Shown here: positions 27,010 through 35,919 of the stretch, piece after piece | Numbering within the stretch: the stretch's first letter is position 1 | Layout of the letters: every line of letters begins with the position of its first letter | From: Oricola nitratireducens | GTDB taxonomy: Bacteria > Pseudomonadota > Alphaproteobacteria > Rhizobiales > Rhizobiaceae | Assembly (NCBI RefSeq): GCF_014904745.1 | Contig: NZ_JACZCS010000001.1 | Span: 1-64,000 of the forward strand | Reading direction: 5' to 3' | DNA: 64,000 bases | Made by a program: the position numbers and the translations under genes | Notes under the pieces: model-generated | Database searches by the model: none | Told to the model about the DNA's origin: nothing | What the model saw: the letters and a program-made list of their open reading frames with translations, nothing else

Positions 27010-28122
27010 TTACTCGGCCGCGTCCATCGCCAGTTCGCCGCTTTCGATCTGTTCGCGTTCGATCGACTCGAAGAGCGCGCGGAAATTGCCCTCGCCGAAG
27101 CCGTTATCGCCCTTGCGCTGGATGAACTCGAAGAAGATCGGCCCGATAACGGTCTTGGAGAATATCTGCAGCAGGATCTTCGTCTCGCCGCCGCCGACAA
27201 CGCCTTCGCCGTCGATCAGGATGCCGTATTTCTTCATCCGGTCGACCGGCTCGTCATGGCCGTGCACGCGATCGTGGCTCATCGCATAATAGGCGTCCGG
27301 CGGCCCCGGCATGAACTGCAGGCCATTGGCGGCGAGCGCGTCGGTCGCATCGTAGATATGGTCAGTGCCGACGGCGATGTGCTGGATGCCCTCGCCCTTG
27401 TATTTCTTCAGATAGCTCTCGATCTGGCTCTTGTCGTCGGTCGACTCGTTGAGCGGGATGCGGATCTTGCCGCAGGGCGAGGTGATCGCGCGGCTGACGA
27501 GGCCGGTGAGCTTGCCCTCGATATCGAAGAAATGGATCTGGGTGAAACCGAACAGTTCGCGATAGAAGGCCCACCACTTGTCCATGTTGCCACGGTAGAC
27601 ATTGTGGGTCAGGTGATCGAGGTAATAGAAGCCGACGCCTTCCGGCTTCGGATCGCGCGCGCCGATCCAGTCGAATTCGGCGTCATAGGGCGAGCCCTTG
27701 TCGCCATAGGTATCGACGAAATAGAGCAGCGATCCGCCGATGCCGACGATAGCCGGCGCGTCGAGCGCCTTGTCACCGCCCTCATAGGGTGTCGCGCCCT
27801 TCGCCACGGCGTGCTCGAAGGCATGTTTCGCATCGACCACGCGCCATGCCATGGACGGCGCGCACGGGCCGTGCTCCTCGACGAAGCGCATGGCGTGAGA
27901 GCTGGGCTCGGCATTGACGATGTAGTTGACGTCGCCCTGGCGCCAGACCGTGATTGCCCTGGTCTTGTGGCGGGCAACCGGCGCATAACCCATGCGCGCA
28001 AAGAGCGTTTCCAGTTCCTTCGGATCGGGATGGGCGAATTCGACGAATTCGAACCCATCGGTGCCGGCCGGATTGTCGGCCGAGATTTTCGCTTTCGGTG
28101 CGTCGTGCGGGAAGGGTCCCAT
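27010..28122 (-). CDS. hppD: 4-hydroxyphenylpyruvate dioxygenase
   Basis: The 370-residue iron-dependent enzyme converts 4-hydroxyphenylpyruvate to homogentisate in tyrosine breakdown. It has the two-domain vicinal-oxygen-chelate layout. Likely metal ligands are the His of YLDHLTHNVYRG, the His of GEGIQHIAVGTDHIYD and the Glu of GPIFFEFIQRKGD. ATG 28122 is chosen because GGAGG lies 6 bp upstream; the longer frame overlaps the neighbouring regulator. It is divergent from an Lrp-family regulator, which probably controls it in response to an amino acid. No other homogentisate-pathway gene is in the window. Confidence 0.93.
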   Translation of the reverse strand: MGPFPHDAPKAKISADNPAGTDGFEFVEFAHPDPKELETLFARMGYAPVARHKTRAITVWRQGDVNYIVNAEPSSHAMRFVEEHGPCAPSMAWRVVDAKHAFEHAVAKGATPYEGGDKALDAPAIVGIGGSLLYFVDTYGDKGSPYDAEFDWIGARDPKPEGVGFYYLDHLTHNVYRGNMDKWWAFYRELFGFTQIHFFDIEGKLTGLVSRAITSPCGKIRIPLNESTDDKSQIESYLKKYKGEGIQHIAVGTDHIYDATDALAANGLQFMPGPPDAYYAMSHDRVHGHDEPVDRMKKYGILIDGEGVVGGGETKILLQIFSKTVIGPIFFEFIQRKGDNGFGEGNFRALFESIEREQIESGELAMDAAE

Positions 28123-28208
28123 GGCAAGCCTCCAAATCTCTCTCGCACCAGAATACCGCATGAGCGGCGCAAGGTGTTTGCGTATTTGCGCATGATCTGA
28201 CATCATTC

Positions 28209-28223
28209 TGCACGAATCGTGCA
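28209..28223. promoter_or_regulatory. 15-bp perfect palindrome in the hppD/lrp intergenic region
   Basis: TGCACGAATCGTGCA is a perfect odd palindrome (7-bp arms, central A) between the two divergent starts, 18 bp before the regulator ATG. It is flanked by a looser ATGAT/ATCAT pair. It is a good candidate operator for the adjacent Lrp-type protein. Confidence 0.6.
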
Positions 28224-28240
28224 TCATGAAGTGAAAAAAC

Positions 28241-28717
28241 ATGTCTGACGCAGAACTGGACAAAACGGACCGCAAAATCCTTGCGCTGCTGCAGGACGAC
28301 GCGCGGCTGACCAACAACGACATCGCGGAGCGCATCCACCTGTCGCCGTCGCAATGTTCGCGGCGGCGCGCACGGCTGGAGCGCGACGGGTTGATTGCCG
28401 GCTATCACGCGCGCATCGACGGCGAGAAGGCCGGCTTCGGCCTGGTGAATTTCATCTCGGTGACTCTGTCAACGCACAACCGCAACAATGCCGCGCGCTT
28501 CGCGGAGCTGATGGCGCGGCTGCCGGAGGTGCAGGAGGCGCACGCGCTGACCGGCGAGATGGACTACATCCTCCGGGTGGTGACGCGGGACCTGCGCGGC
28601 CTGTCGGATTTCGTCAACGAAACGCTGCTGCCGCACGAGGCGGTGCAGAACGTCAAGACGTCCATCGTCCTGCAGACACTGAAGGATACCAGCGCGCTGC
28701 CGCTGGACGACTCGTAG
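28241..28717 (+). CDS. Lrp/AsnC-family transcriptional regulator
   Basis: The 158-residue protein has an N-terminal HTH (LDKTDRKILALLQDDARLTNNDIAERIHLSPSQCSRR) and a C-terminal RAM domain (about 70-150) that binds amino acids and oligomerises. It is divergent from hppD and 118 bp from it, the usual layout for a local activator. I infer control of hppD by tyrosine or a related amino acid, probably through the palindrome at 28209-28223. Confidence 0.9.
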   Translation: MSDAELDKTDRKILALLQDDARLTNNDIAERIHLSPSQCSRRRARLERDGLIAGYHARIDGEKAGFGLVNFISVTLSTHNRNNAARFAELMARLPEVQEAHALTGEMDYILRVVTRDLRGLSDFVNETLLPHEAVQNVKTSIVLQTLKDTSALPLDDS

Positions 28718-28797
28718 AAACCCGGTGCCGGTTGCCGCGTGATGGATACAGGAACCAGGATTCCCTATATCACCCGCAACCGACGGGAACCGATCCA

Positions 28798-29748
28798 ATG
28801 CCTCTCGACAGCTATCACCACGCCGAAAGACCGGGACCGGACTACCGGCCCGGCAATCCGGCGCTCTTCACCTTTCACGGCACCGGCGGAGACGAGACCC
28901 GGTTTCTCGACCTTTCTGCCGCGCTCTTCCCGGAAGCGGTCGTCATCGCGCCGCGTGGCGATGTCTCGGAAAACGGCATGCGCCGCTTTTTCCGGCGCGC
29001 CGGCGAAGGCGTCTACGACATGGAGGACCTCGCCGCGCGGACGCGCGCAATGGCCGATTTCGTCACCGCCCACATAAAGCGGCTCGCACCATCGCGCGTC
29101 ATCGGGCTCGGCTATTCCAACGGCGCGAATATCCTCGCTTCCGTCATTCTGGAGGAACCCGGCCTCTTCTCCGACGCCGTGCTGATGCATCCGCTGATCC
29201 CATGGGAAATCGAAAACGGTGACGACCTTGCCGCAAAGAGCATCCTGGTAACCGCGGGCGGGCGCGATCCGATCTGCCCGCCGGACCTTACCGGACAACT
29301 GATCGAGGGGCTGGAAAGCCGCGGCGCAACCGTCAAGAGCGTCTGGCATCCGGGCGGGCACGAGATCGCGCAGAGCGAGCTCGACGCGATCGCCACGTTC
29401 CTGACCGGCATTCGCGCCGACATGACCGACGTGAAGACGCTTCCCGTCGAACGCGAAGAGGACGATGCCGGCAAGGGGCGCTACCTGGTGCGCGGTCCGG
29501 GCGAGACAATCGCCGAGATGACCTACCGCCTGATCGGCAAGGACCAGATCATCATCGATCACACCGAGGTTCCGGATGCGTTTCGCGGCACGGGAACCGG
29601 AATGCGCCTGCTCAAGACACTGCTCGCCGACGCGGAAAAGGCCGAACGGAAGATCATTCCGCTCTGCCCGTATGCGGCGGCGCAGTTCGAAAAGCACCCG
29701 GAATGGGCCGATATGCTGGCCTATCGCGTCAGGGCGAAAAAAGGCTGA
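28798..29748 (+). CDS. Alpha/beta hydrolase fused to a GNAT (YjdJ-type) acetyltransferase
   Basis: The 316-residue two-domain protein begins with a carboxylesterase/phospholipase-type hydrolase (about 1-210): oxyanion strand LFTFHGTGGDE, nucleophile elbow GLGYSNGAN, acid in GGRDPICPP and histidine in HPGGHEIAQ, so the triad is complete. Residues about 225-316 form a small GNAT domain of the YjdJ type, with VPDAFRGTGTGMRLLKTLL (acetyl-CoA loop) and IPLCPYAAAQFEKHPEW. The start is set at ATG 28798, 80 bp after the Lrp gene. Both domains are known separately; why they are joined is unknown. The frame is continuous, with no sign of a sequencing error. Confidence 0.85.
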   Translation: MPLDSYHHAERPGPDYRPGNPALFTFHGTGGDETRFLDLSAALFPEAVVIAPRGDVSENGMRRFFRRAGEGVYDMEDLAARTRAMADFVTAHIKRLAPSRVIGLGYSNGANILASVILEEPGLFSDAVLMHPLIPWEIENGDDLAAKSILVTAGGRDPICPPDLTGQLIEGLESRGATVKSVWHPGGHEIAQSELDAIATFLTGIRADMTDVKTLPVEREEDDAGKGRYLVRGPGETIAEMTYRLIGKDQIIIDHTEVPDAFRGTGTGMRLLKTLLADAEKAERKIIPLCPYAAAQFEKHPEWADMLAYRVRAKKG

Positions 29749-31069
29749 CGAAGTCGCGCACCCTCGCACCGGATACCGGCCGCCAGACGAAAGCCTCGAG
29801 ACCGTCCGCCAGTTTCCCGTGGCCGGAATCCGCCATCAGTGCGCGAAACTTGGCGAGAATCTCCTCGTCGGAAAGCGGCTCGACGGCATCGCCGCGGGCG
29901 CGAACGGCATCTGAGTTCGCAACCGTCTTGTCGCTGAACGTCACTTCGGCGCGCGCCCAGCGCTCGGCCGGAAACTCGGCCGAAAAGACCGGGTCGTCGA
30001 CGAGAATGATGCGGTCAGCAAGCGCGAGAATTTCGTTGTCGCGACAAGCCGCGTCCGACACCTCCGCAAGGCCGATCCTTCCCCTGAGCGCCGCGGCGGC
30101 GACGGGAAAAGGCAGCGAATATTGCGCTTCCTCCGTCGACTGCGGACGGCGTGCGGCGAGCCGCGTCGCCTCATGAAACGAGAAAATCCGAATGCTGTCG
30201 ATGCCGGCCGGCGGACGTCCGGACCGGGCAACCGCCTGTAGCACCGCCTCAACGGCGGGCTGCGCCCAACGGCATACTGGATACGGCTTGAAATACTGCT
30301 CCATCATTCGCCAGCGCTCGCCAAGGTCCGACCAGATTTCCGCGGTTGTCTCGTCTTCCAGCGTGATCGCCGGCGCGCCGGTGAAGCCGTCGCGGGCGAG
30401 ATAGGCGGCGGACACGCCGGCCATCGCGCCCCAGCCGGAGCCGTCCTTCAGCATGGTCGGGTGATCGATGCAGCGCATCATCTGGCTGCGCGGCCCGTGA
30501 TATTCGGCGATGCCGAGCGCATGGCGGAACGGCCCCGCGTCGAGGCCCAGAACATGGCCGCCGAGCGCGGCGGCGCCAACCGCCACCCAGGCGCCGGAGG
30601 TGTGATAGTCTGGCGCCGTCGCATGCAACGAAATGCCCGCGCGGATGGCGATCTCGTAGCCGGCGACAAGGAGGCCGAGGAAGCGCGCGAACGCCATCTC
30701 CGGCTCCTCGGCGGCGGCAAGAGCGAACAGCGCCGGGAAAATGCCGCAGCCGGCATGACCCTTGGTGAGCGGATGGCCGTCATGGGCGTCGAAGGAATCG
30801 ATCGTCATGCCATTCGCAAGCGCCGAGCCGGACGGGCTTGTCCGGTGATCGGCACGGAAAAGCAGCGGGGCAGATTCCATGTTGCGCCCGGCGGCGAAAT
30901 GCGTCGCGGCGTGATCGGAAATGACTCGCGAGAGTTCGGTCCTGCTGCCCGCCGCGGCGACACCGATCAGGTCGACCAGACAGCGGCGCGCCTGATGCAG
31001 GACATCCGGCGGGAAGTCTCCGGCGGCGCAGCGGGCGACAAATGCAGCGACGTCATCCGCCCGCGTCAT
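29729..31069 (-). CDS. MmgE/PrpD family protein
   Basis: The 446-residue protein belongs to the MmgE/PrpD fold, whose known members are 2-methylcitrate dehydratase and related lyases. Recognisable stretches are ARRCLVDLIGVAAAGS, NGMTIDSFDAHDGHPLTKGHAG and KPYPVCRWAQPAVEA. It starts 6 bp after the stop of the ABC ATPase gene and so is almost certainly the last gene of that peptide-transporter operon. No other methylcitrate-cycle gene is present, so a different substrate, perhaps one imported by the transporter, is likely. Its 3' end overlaps the convergent hydrolase-acetyltransferase gene by 20 bp. Confidence 0.85.
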   Translation of the reverse strand: MTRADDVAAFVARCAAGDFPPDVLHQARRCLVDLIGVAAAGSRTELSRVISDHAATHFAAGRNMESAPLLFRADHRTSPSGSALANGMTIDSFDAHDGHPLTKGHAGCGIFPALFALAAAEEPEMAFARFLGLLVAGYEIAIRAGISLHATAPDYHTSGAWVAVGAAALGGHVLGLDAGPFRHALGIAEYHGPRSQMMRCIDHPTMLKDGSGWGAMAGVSAAYLARDGFTGAPAITLEDETTAEIWSDLGERWRMMEQYFKPYPVCRWAQPAVEAVLQAVARSGRPPAGIDSIRIFSFHEATRLAARRPQSTEEAQYSLPFPVAAAALRGRIGLAEVSDAACRDNEILALADRIILVDDPVFSAEFPAERWARAEVTFSDKTVANSDAVRARGDAVEPLSDEEILAKFRALMADSGHGKLADGLEAFVWRPVSGARVRDFVSLFSP

Positions 31070-31075
31070 GATCTT

Positions 31076-33604
31076 CTATCGCGGCTTTTTGCCGAAGACG
31101 CGGACATATTCGTCGACGCCGCCCTTGGCGAGGGCCTTGGCCTGTTTGACCCAGTCCTCTCGCTCGATGCGGCCGCGGAATTTCAGATGGTCGTCGACCC
31201 ATTCGCGTTCGGCCTTCTTCCAACCGGCGATCTGGTCGTATTTATAGATGCCGAGCCCGTTCAGAACGCCCTCGATCTTCGGCCCGACACCGGAGATCAG
31301 CTTCAGGTCGTCGGGCTTGGCGGGTTTGCGCATTTTCGGCGGACGGGCTTCCGCTTTGGCGGCGGTTTTCGGCGCAGACTCCTTCTTCGGCGCCGCCGCG
31401 CGCGCCTTTTTGGCCTCGGCCTTCTTTTGCACCGGCGCTTTTTTCACCTTGGCGGTATCGACCTCTTTCGACGAATCGTCCGTCTCGGGCACATCGAAGG
31501 ATATGACCGGCTCCATGGCCGCGAAATACTCTTCGGAAAGGTGGCACAGCGCAGTGTGGCCGCCAGCGAAATGCTTGAGCGGCGGCATTTCGGTCTCGCA
31601 CAGCTTGCCCGGCACCTGGCGCTTGTGCGGACACCGGGTCTGGAACGGACAGCCGGGGGGCGGATTGAGCGCCGACGGAATATCGCCTTCCAGAATGATG
31701 CTCTTCTTCTTGACGCTGGTATCGGCAATCGGGATCGCCGACAGAAGCGCCTCGGTATAGGGGTGATAGGGTGGCGCGAAGACCTGCTCGGTCGTGCCCT
31801 GCTCGACGATGTAGCCGAGATACATCACCACGACCCGGTCGGCGATGTAACGGACGACCGAGAGGTCGTGGCTGATGAAAAGCATGGTCGTGCGCGACTC
31901 GCGCTGGATGTCCATCAGCAATTCCGTCACCGCCGCCTGGACGGAGACATCGAGGGCCGATACCGGCTCGTCGGCGACGACGACTTTCGGGCCGCCGGCA
32001 AAGGCGCGGGCAACGCCGATGCGCTGTTTCTGGCCACCCGAGAGCTGGCGCGGCATGCGCGTCTCGAAGGCACGCGGCAGTTTCACCAGATCGAGCAGTT
32101 CAAGCATGCGGGCGCGGCGTTCGGCCTGGTTTGCGCCGATCTTGAATTTTTCCAACGTGCGGATGATCTGGCTTCCGATCGAATGGCTCGGATTGAGCGT
32201 GTCGAACGGATTCTGGAACACCATCTGGATGGCCGAAACGAGATCGGCCCCCCGGTTCTGCACCTCGATGGCCTGGATCTCCCGGTCGTCGAGCTTGATC
32301 GTACCGCCGGTTGCCGTCTCCAGCCCGAGCAGTACCTTGGCGAGCGTCGACTTGCCACAGCCGGACTCGCCGACGATCGCAACGGTTTCGGCCTCGCGGG
32401 CATCGAAGGTGATCGACTCGTTCGCCTTCACGGTGCGCCGCTCGCCGCCACCGAAGATCGCGTTGGCGGCGACATCGTAATACTTCTTCAAATCGTCGAT
32501 CTGGAGGATCGAATCGCCCGGCTTGATGAGCTCGTTGGTCTTCACGCCTTCCGGCATTGCCGCCCAGTCCAGATCCTTGAAGCGCTCACAACGGCTGAAG
32601 TGGTTCCTGTGGCCCGAAACGGGGTACATCGGCACTTCGTGGGCGTTGCAGACGCCCTCGACGAAATGGTGGCAGCGCGGGGCGAAGTTGCAGCCCTTCG
32701 GCCGTTCGTGCGGCAGGGGCAACTGGCCCGGAATGGCGATCAGGGGGCGCGCATTCTTGTCGGCGCCTGGCAGGGGAATCGAGCGGAACAGCCCCTGCGT
32801 ATAGGGATGGCGCATGCGATCGAACACGTCCTTCACGCCGCCGGTTTCGACGGCCTCGCCGGAATACATCACGGTAATCCGGTCGCAGGTTTCGAGGATC
32901 AGGCCGAGATTGTGCGAGATGAACAGCCTCGACATGCCGAATTGCTTGCCGAGGTCCTTCACAAGATCGACGATGCCGGCTTCCACGGTGACGTCGAGCG
33001 CGGTCGTCGGCTCATCGAGGATCAGCAGTTCCGGATTAGACAGCAGCGCCATCGCGATGACGACGCGCTGCTGCTGTCCGCCCGAAAGCTGATGCGGATA
33101 GGAGTTCATGACACGCTTCGGGTCCGGAAGGCGCACGGCGTCAAGCATTTCGACGGAGCGTTTCCATGCAGCTTCCTTCGACGCGCCCTCGTGGATCATC
33201 GGCACTTCCATGAGCTGGCGGGAGACCTTCATCGCCGGATTGAGCGAGGCCATCGGCTCCTGGTAGATCATGGCAATCTTGGAACCGCGTAGCGTGCGCA
33301 GTTCCGCGTCGCTCATCTCGCCCATCTTGCGGCCCTTGAACTTGATCGTCCCGGACTTGATATGACCGCGGCTGCCCATATCGCGCATGATGCCGAGTGC
33401 GACGGTTGACTTGCCGCAGCCCGACTCGCCGACGATACCCATCGCCTCGCCGGGCATCACCTTGCAGGAGAAGTCCATGACGGCGGGGATCTCGCCGGCG
33501 CGGGTATAAAAGGAGATGTGCAGGTTCTCGATTTCCAGGATCGGCGTTTCGGCCGTAACGGGGGGCCTGTCGCCGGTCGGGGCTTCAACTGTTTGCATGG
33601 CCAT
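31076..33604 (-). CDS. Fused double ATP-binding protein of a peptide ABC transporter with C-terminal helix-hairpin-helix domain
   Basis: The 842-residue protein carries two complete DppD/DppF-type ATPase units. The first has GIVGESGCGKSTVA and LSGGQQQRVVIAMAL; the second has AIVGESGCGKSTLAKVLLG and LSGGQKQRIGVARAF. Each ends with the oligopeptide-ATPase Cys-rich tail (KGCNFAPRCHHF and PGCPFQTRCPHK). After these comes a Lys/Ala-rich linker (about 720-765) and a C-terminal domain with LKLISGVGPKIEGVLNGLGIY, a helix-hairpin-helix-like fold seen at the ends of several rhizobial proteins. Fused ATPases occur in this family; the extra domain is unusual. It powers the permeases at 33616 and 34789. 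Confidence 0.88.
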   Translation of the reverse strand: MAMQTVEAPTGDRPPVTAETPILEIENLHISFYTRAGEIPAVMDFSCKVMPGEAMGIVGESGCGKSTVALGIMRDMGSRGHIKSGTIKFKGRKMGEMSDAELRTLRGSKIAMIYQEPMASLNPAMKVSRQLMEVPMIHEGASKEAAWKRSVEMLDAVRLPDPKRVMNSYPHQLSGGQQQRVVIAMALLSNPELLILDEPTTALDVTVEAGIVDLVKDLGKQFGMSRLFISHNLGLILETCDRITVMYSGEAVETGGVKDVFDRMRHPYTQGLFRSIPLPGADKNARPLIAIPGQLPLPHERPKGCNFAPRCHHFVEGVCNAHEVPMYPVSGHRNHFSRCERFKDLDWAAMPEGVKTNELIKPGDSILQIDDLKKYYDVAANAIFGGGERRTVKANESITFDAREAETVAIVGESGCGKSTLAKVLLGLETATGGTIKLDDREIQAIEVQNRGADLVSAIQMVFQNPFDTLNPSHSIGSQIIRTLEKFKIGANQAERRARMLELLDLVKLPRAFETRMPRQLSGGQKQRIGVARAFAGGPKVVVADEPVSALDVSVQAAVTELLMDIQRESRTTMLFISHDLSVVRYIADRVVVMYLGYIVEQGTTEQVFAPPYHPYTEALLSAIPIADTSVKKKSIILEGDIPSALNPPPGCPFQTRCPHKRQVPGKLCETEMPPLKHFAGGHTALCHLSEEYFAAMEPVISFDVPETDDSSKEVDTAKVKKAPVQKKAEAKKARAAAPKKESAPKTAAKAEARPPKMRKPAKPDDLKLISGVGPKIEGVLNGLGIYKYDQIAGWKKAEREWVDDHLKFRGRIEREDWVKQAKALAKGGVDEYVRVFGKKPR

Positions 33605-33615
33605 ACCGGTTCCCC

Positions 33616-34773
33616 TCAGTCCTTCAGCGATTCTTCACGCAGCGCGTCGGCGAGCAGGTTCAAGCCCAGCACCAGCGACATCAGCGCGATGGCCGGAACG
33701 ACACCCTGCCACGGGAAGAGCCGAAGCTGGGCGACCTTTGAGCCGTCCTTGATCGCGGTACCCCAGTCGGGGCTTTCCGGCCCCATGCCGAGACCGAAGA
33801 AACCCAGGGTTCCGAGCAGGATCGTCGTGTAACCGATGCGCAGGCAGACATCGACGATCAGCGGGCCGCGGGCATTCGGCAGGATTTCCCACAACATGAT
33901 GTACCAGGGCGATTCACCGCGCGTCTGGGCCGCGGCGACATAGTCGCGGGTGATGATGTCCATGACGAGGCCGCGCACGATGCGGAACACGCCGGGGCTC
34001 GAAGCGAAGACGACGGCGACGAAGATGTTCAGCTCGTTTGGTTCGATGGAGATAATGCCAAGCGGATCGGCGTTGAAGACAAGACCCGAATAGATCCAGA
34101 AGCCGATGACCACGGTGAGCGCCAGATAGGTCCACATCAGCGCCGGCCGGGCCGAATAACGGGTCACGAACAGGACGCAGAAGAAGATGATCGGGATGAT
34201 GAAGAGGATGCCCGCCATCGCATAGGGAATGGCGGTCTCCATGATGCCGGGAGTCACCAGGAGGTAGAACAGAAGGATCACGGGAAATGCCAGCACGAGG
34301 TTGGCGAGGAAGGACAGGACCGAATCGATGCGGCGGCCGAAGAATCCCGCCGGAAGACCGAGCGACGACCCGACCAGAAGCGCGATCAGCGTCGCCGCCG
34401 GCGCGATCGTCAGCACGATGCGCGCGCCGTAGACGACGCGACTGAAGACATCGCGCGCCAGCTGGTCGCCGCCAAGCAGGAAGGCCATGCCGGTTTGGGT
34501 ATCGACAGCGCCGGGGACCGCGTTCTTCATGATCGTGACCTGAACGCGGGGATCGAGCGGCGCGATGATGTTGGCGAAGATCGCAGTGAAGACCCAGAAA
34601 CCGCAAATCATCACGCCCGCCGTGCCGATGGCGGAATCAAACAATTGCCCGAACAGTCCGAGCCGGCTGCCGTAGACGCGGACGACCACGAGGATGACGA
34701 TCAGCGCCGCCCATACCGGCCACAACCGGTAGAGAAGGCCTGCGATAATTCCGAAAATGCCCAGAGTTTCCAT
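33616..34773 (-). CDS. Peptide-type ABC permease (DppC-like)
   Basis: The 385-residue inner-membrane permease is longer than the usual 300 residues because of an extra N-terminal membrane region (LYRLWPVWAALIVILVVVRVY). It has the OppC-type core (LLGGDQLARDVFSRVVYGARI) and the coupling loop YVAAAQTRGESPWYIMLWEILPN. It is 15 bp downstream of the partner permease gene and 11 bp upstream of the ATPase gene. Confidence 0.87.
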   Translation of the reverse strand: METLGIFGIIAGLLYRLWPVWAALIVILVVVRVYGSRLGLFGQLFDSAIGTAGVMICGFWVFTAIFANIIAPLDPRVQVTIMKNAVPGAVDTQTGMAFLLGGDQLARDVFSRVVYGARIVLTIAPAATLIALLVGSSLGLPAGFFGRRIDSVLSFLANLVLAFPVILLFYLLVTPGIMETAIPYAMAGILFIIPIIFFCVLFVTRYSARPALMWTYLALTVVIGFWIYSGLVFNADPLGIISIEPNELNIFVAVVFASSPGVFRIVRGLVMDIITRDYVAAAQTRGESPWYIMLWEILPNARGPLIVDVCLRIGYTTILLGTLGFFGLGMGPESPDWGTAIKDGSKVAQLRLFPWQGVVPAIALMSLVLGLNLLADALREESLKD

Positions 34774-34788
34774 ACCCGCTTCCTCCGG

Positions 34789-35826
34789 TTACGCGACGCG
34801 GATGCGCGGGTTGAGATAAGCGTAGCCGATATCCGATATCAGCTGTGTCACAAGGACGATCACCACCGAGATCAGGCCACAGGACAAGACGAGATCGATG
34901 TCGTTGTTGGCGGCGGCCTGCACCAGCAGGTAGCCGAAGCCCTTGTAGTTGAACATGCTCTCGACGACGACGACGCCGGTGAGCAGCCACGGAAACTGCA
35001 GCATGATCACGGTAAAGGGCGCTATCAGCGCGTTACGTAGCGCATGGCGCATGACGACGGCGCGAAATGTCAAACCCTTGAGCCGCGCGGTGCGGATATA
35101 TTGCGCGGTCATCACCTCGGCCATCGAGGCACGGGTCATGCGCGCGATGTAGCCGATGCCGTAGATCGCCAGTGTCATCACCGGCAGGGTGAAATTGTAG
35201 AAGGAAAATCCGCGCGTCAGCGCGGTCGCCGCCGAGCCGTTGAGAACGCCGAGCCATGTCGCGAAGATGGCGGTGAAGATCACGCCCGACACATATTCCG
35301 GCGTCGCCGTCGAGGCGATGGAGGCAACGGACAGGCTCCGGTCGAGCTTCGAGCCTTCGCGCATGCCGGCCAGCACGCCGATCACCAGCGCGGTCGGAAC
35401 CATGATCAGCATCACCCAGAACATCAAGATGCCCGTGGCCGCGAGCGCCGCGGGCAGTTTCTTGTTCACCGTGGTGCGAAACGCGGTCGAACAGCCGAAA
35501 TCGCCTTGCAGGACGCCGGAGAAGGTCGCCTTGGTCGGTTCGTCACAATAGCGGAAACGGGGAACGATCTGACCGGTGCTCGGATCGCGGACCGGCTGTT
35601 TCGGCGCTATACCGATCCAGCGTCCGTACCGGATGAAGAAATTGTCCCGGTAGCCGTTGCGTTCGAGCCAGTTGTTCAGCTCCTGCTCGGTGGCGCGGGA
35701 TTCGGTCTGGAAGATCGCGAGTTTCTTGAGGTTCGGTTCGAGATTGACGAAGAAGAAGACGACAAGGCTCAGACACAGCATTGTCAAAAGCATGACGCCA
35801 AGACGCCGCAACAAGAATGAAAGCAT
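34789..35826 (-). CDS. Peptide-type ABC permease (DppB-like)
   Basis: The 345-residue inner-membrane permease starts with the typical FLLRRLGVMLLTMLCLSLVVFF segment, then a periplasmic loop (about 30-110) and a binding-protein-dependent transport core with coupling loop IRTARLKGLTFRAVVMRHALRNAL. It forms the channel with the DppC-like subunit. It follows the binding-protein gene across a strong hairpin. Confidence 0.88.
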   Translation of the reverse strand: MLSFLLRRLGVMLLTMLCLSLVVFFFVNLEPNLKKLAIFQTESRATEQELNNWLERNGYRDNFFIRYGRWIGIAPKQPVRDPSTGQIVPRFRYCDEPTKATFSGVLQGDFGCSTAFRTTVNKKLPAALAATGILMFWVMLIMVPTALVIGVLAGMREGSKLDRSLSVASIASTATPEYVSGVIFTAIFATWLGVLNGSAATALTRGFSFYNFTLPVMTLAIYGIGYIARMTRASMAEVMTAQYIRTARLKGLTFRAVVMRHALRNALIAPFTVIMLQFPWLLTGVVVVESMFNYKGFGYLLVQAAANNDIDLVLSCGLISVVIVLVTQLISDIGYAYLNPRIRVA

Positions 35827-35879
35827 GACCCCGAACTCTCCCCCGGCTTTGTGAAATGCGGATTGTAGCCGCCGGTAAA

Positions 35880-35909
35880 AAGGCGGGAAGCCAATCCGCT
35901 TCCCGCCTT
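35880..35909 (-). terminator. Intra-operon stem-loop after the peptide-binding protein gene
   Basis: A perfect 12-bp stem (35880-35891 with 35898-35909) and 6-nt loop are followed, on the minus strand, by a run of five T. It looks like a genuine Rho-independent terminator, yet the permease genes lie beyond it in the same orientation. It probably acts as a partial terminator giving more binding protein than permease. Confidence 0.8.
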
Positions 35910-35919
35910 CCTTTACGAC

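Noticed and set aside
30461-33292. A 943-residue plus-strand open frame
   Set aside because: It is antisense to the double ABC ATPase and PrpD genes, whose motifs are unambiguous. The frame is kept open by high GC.
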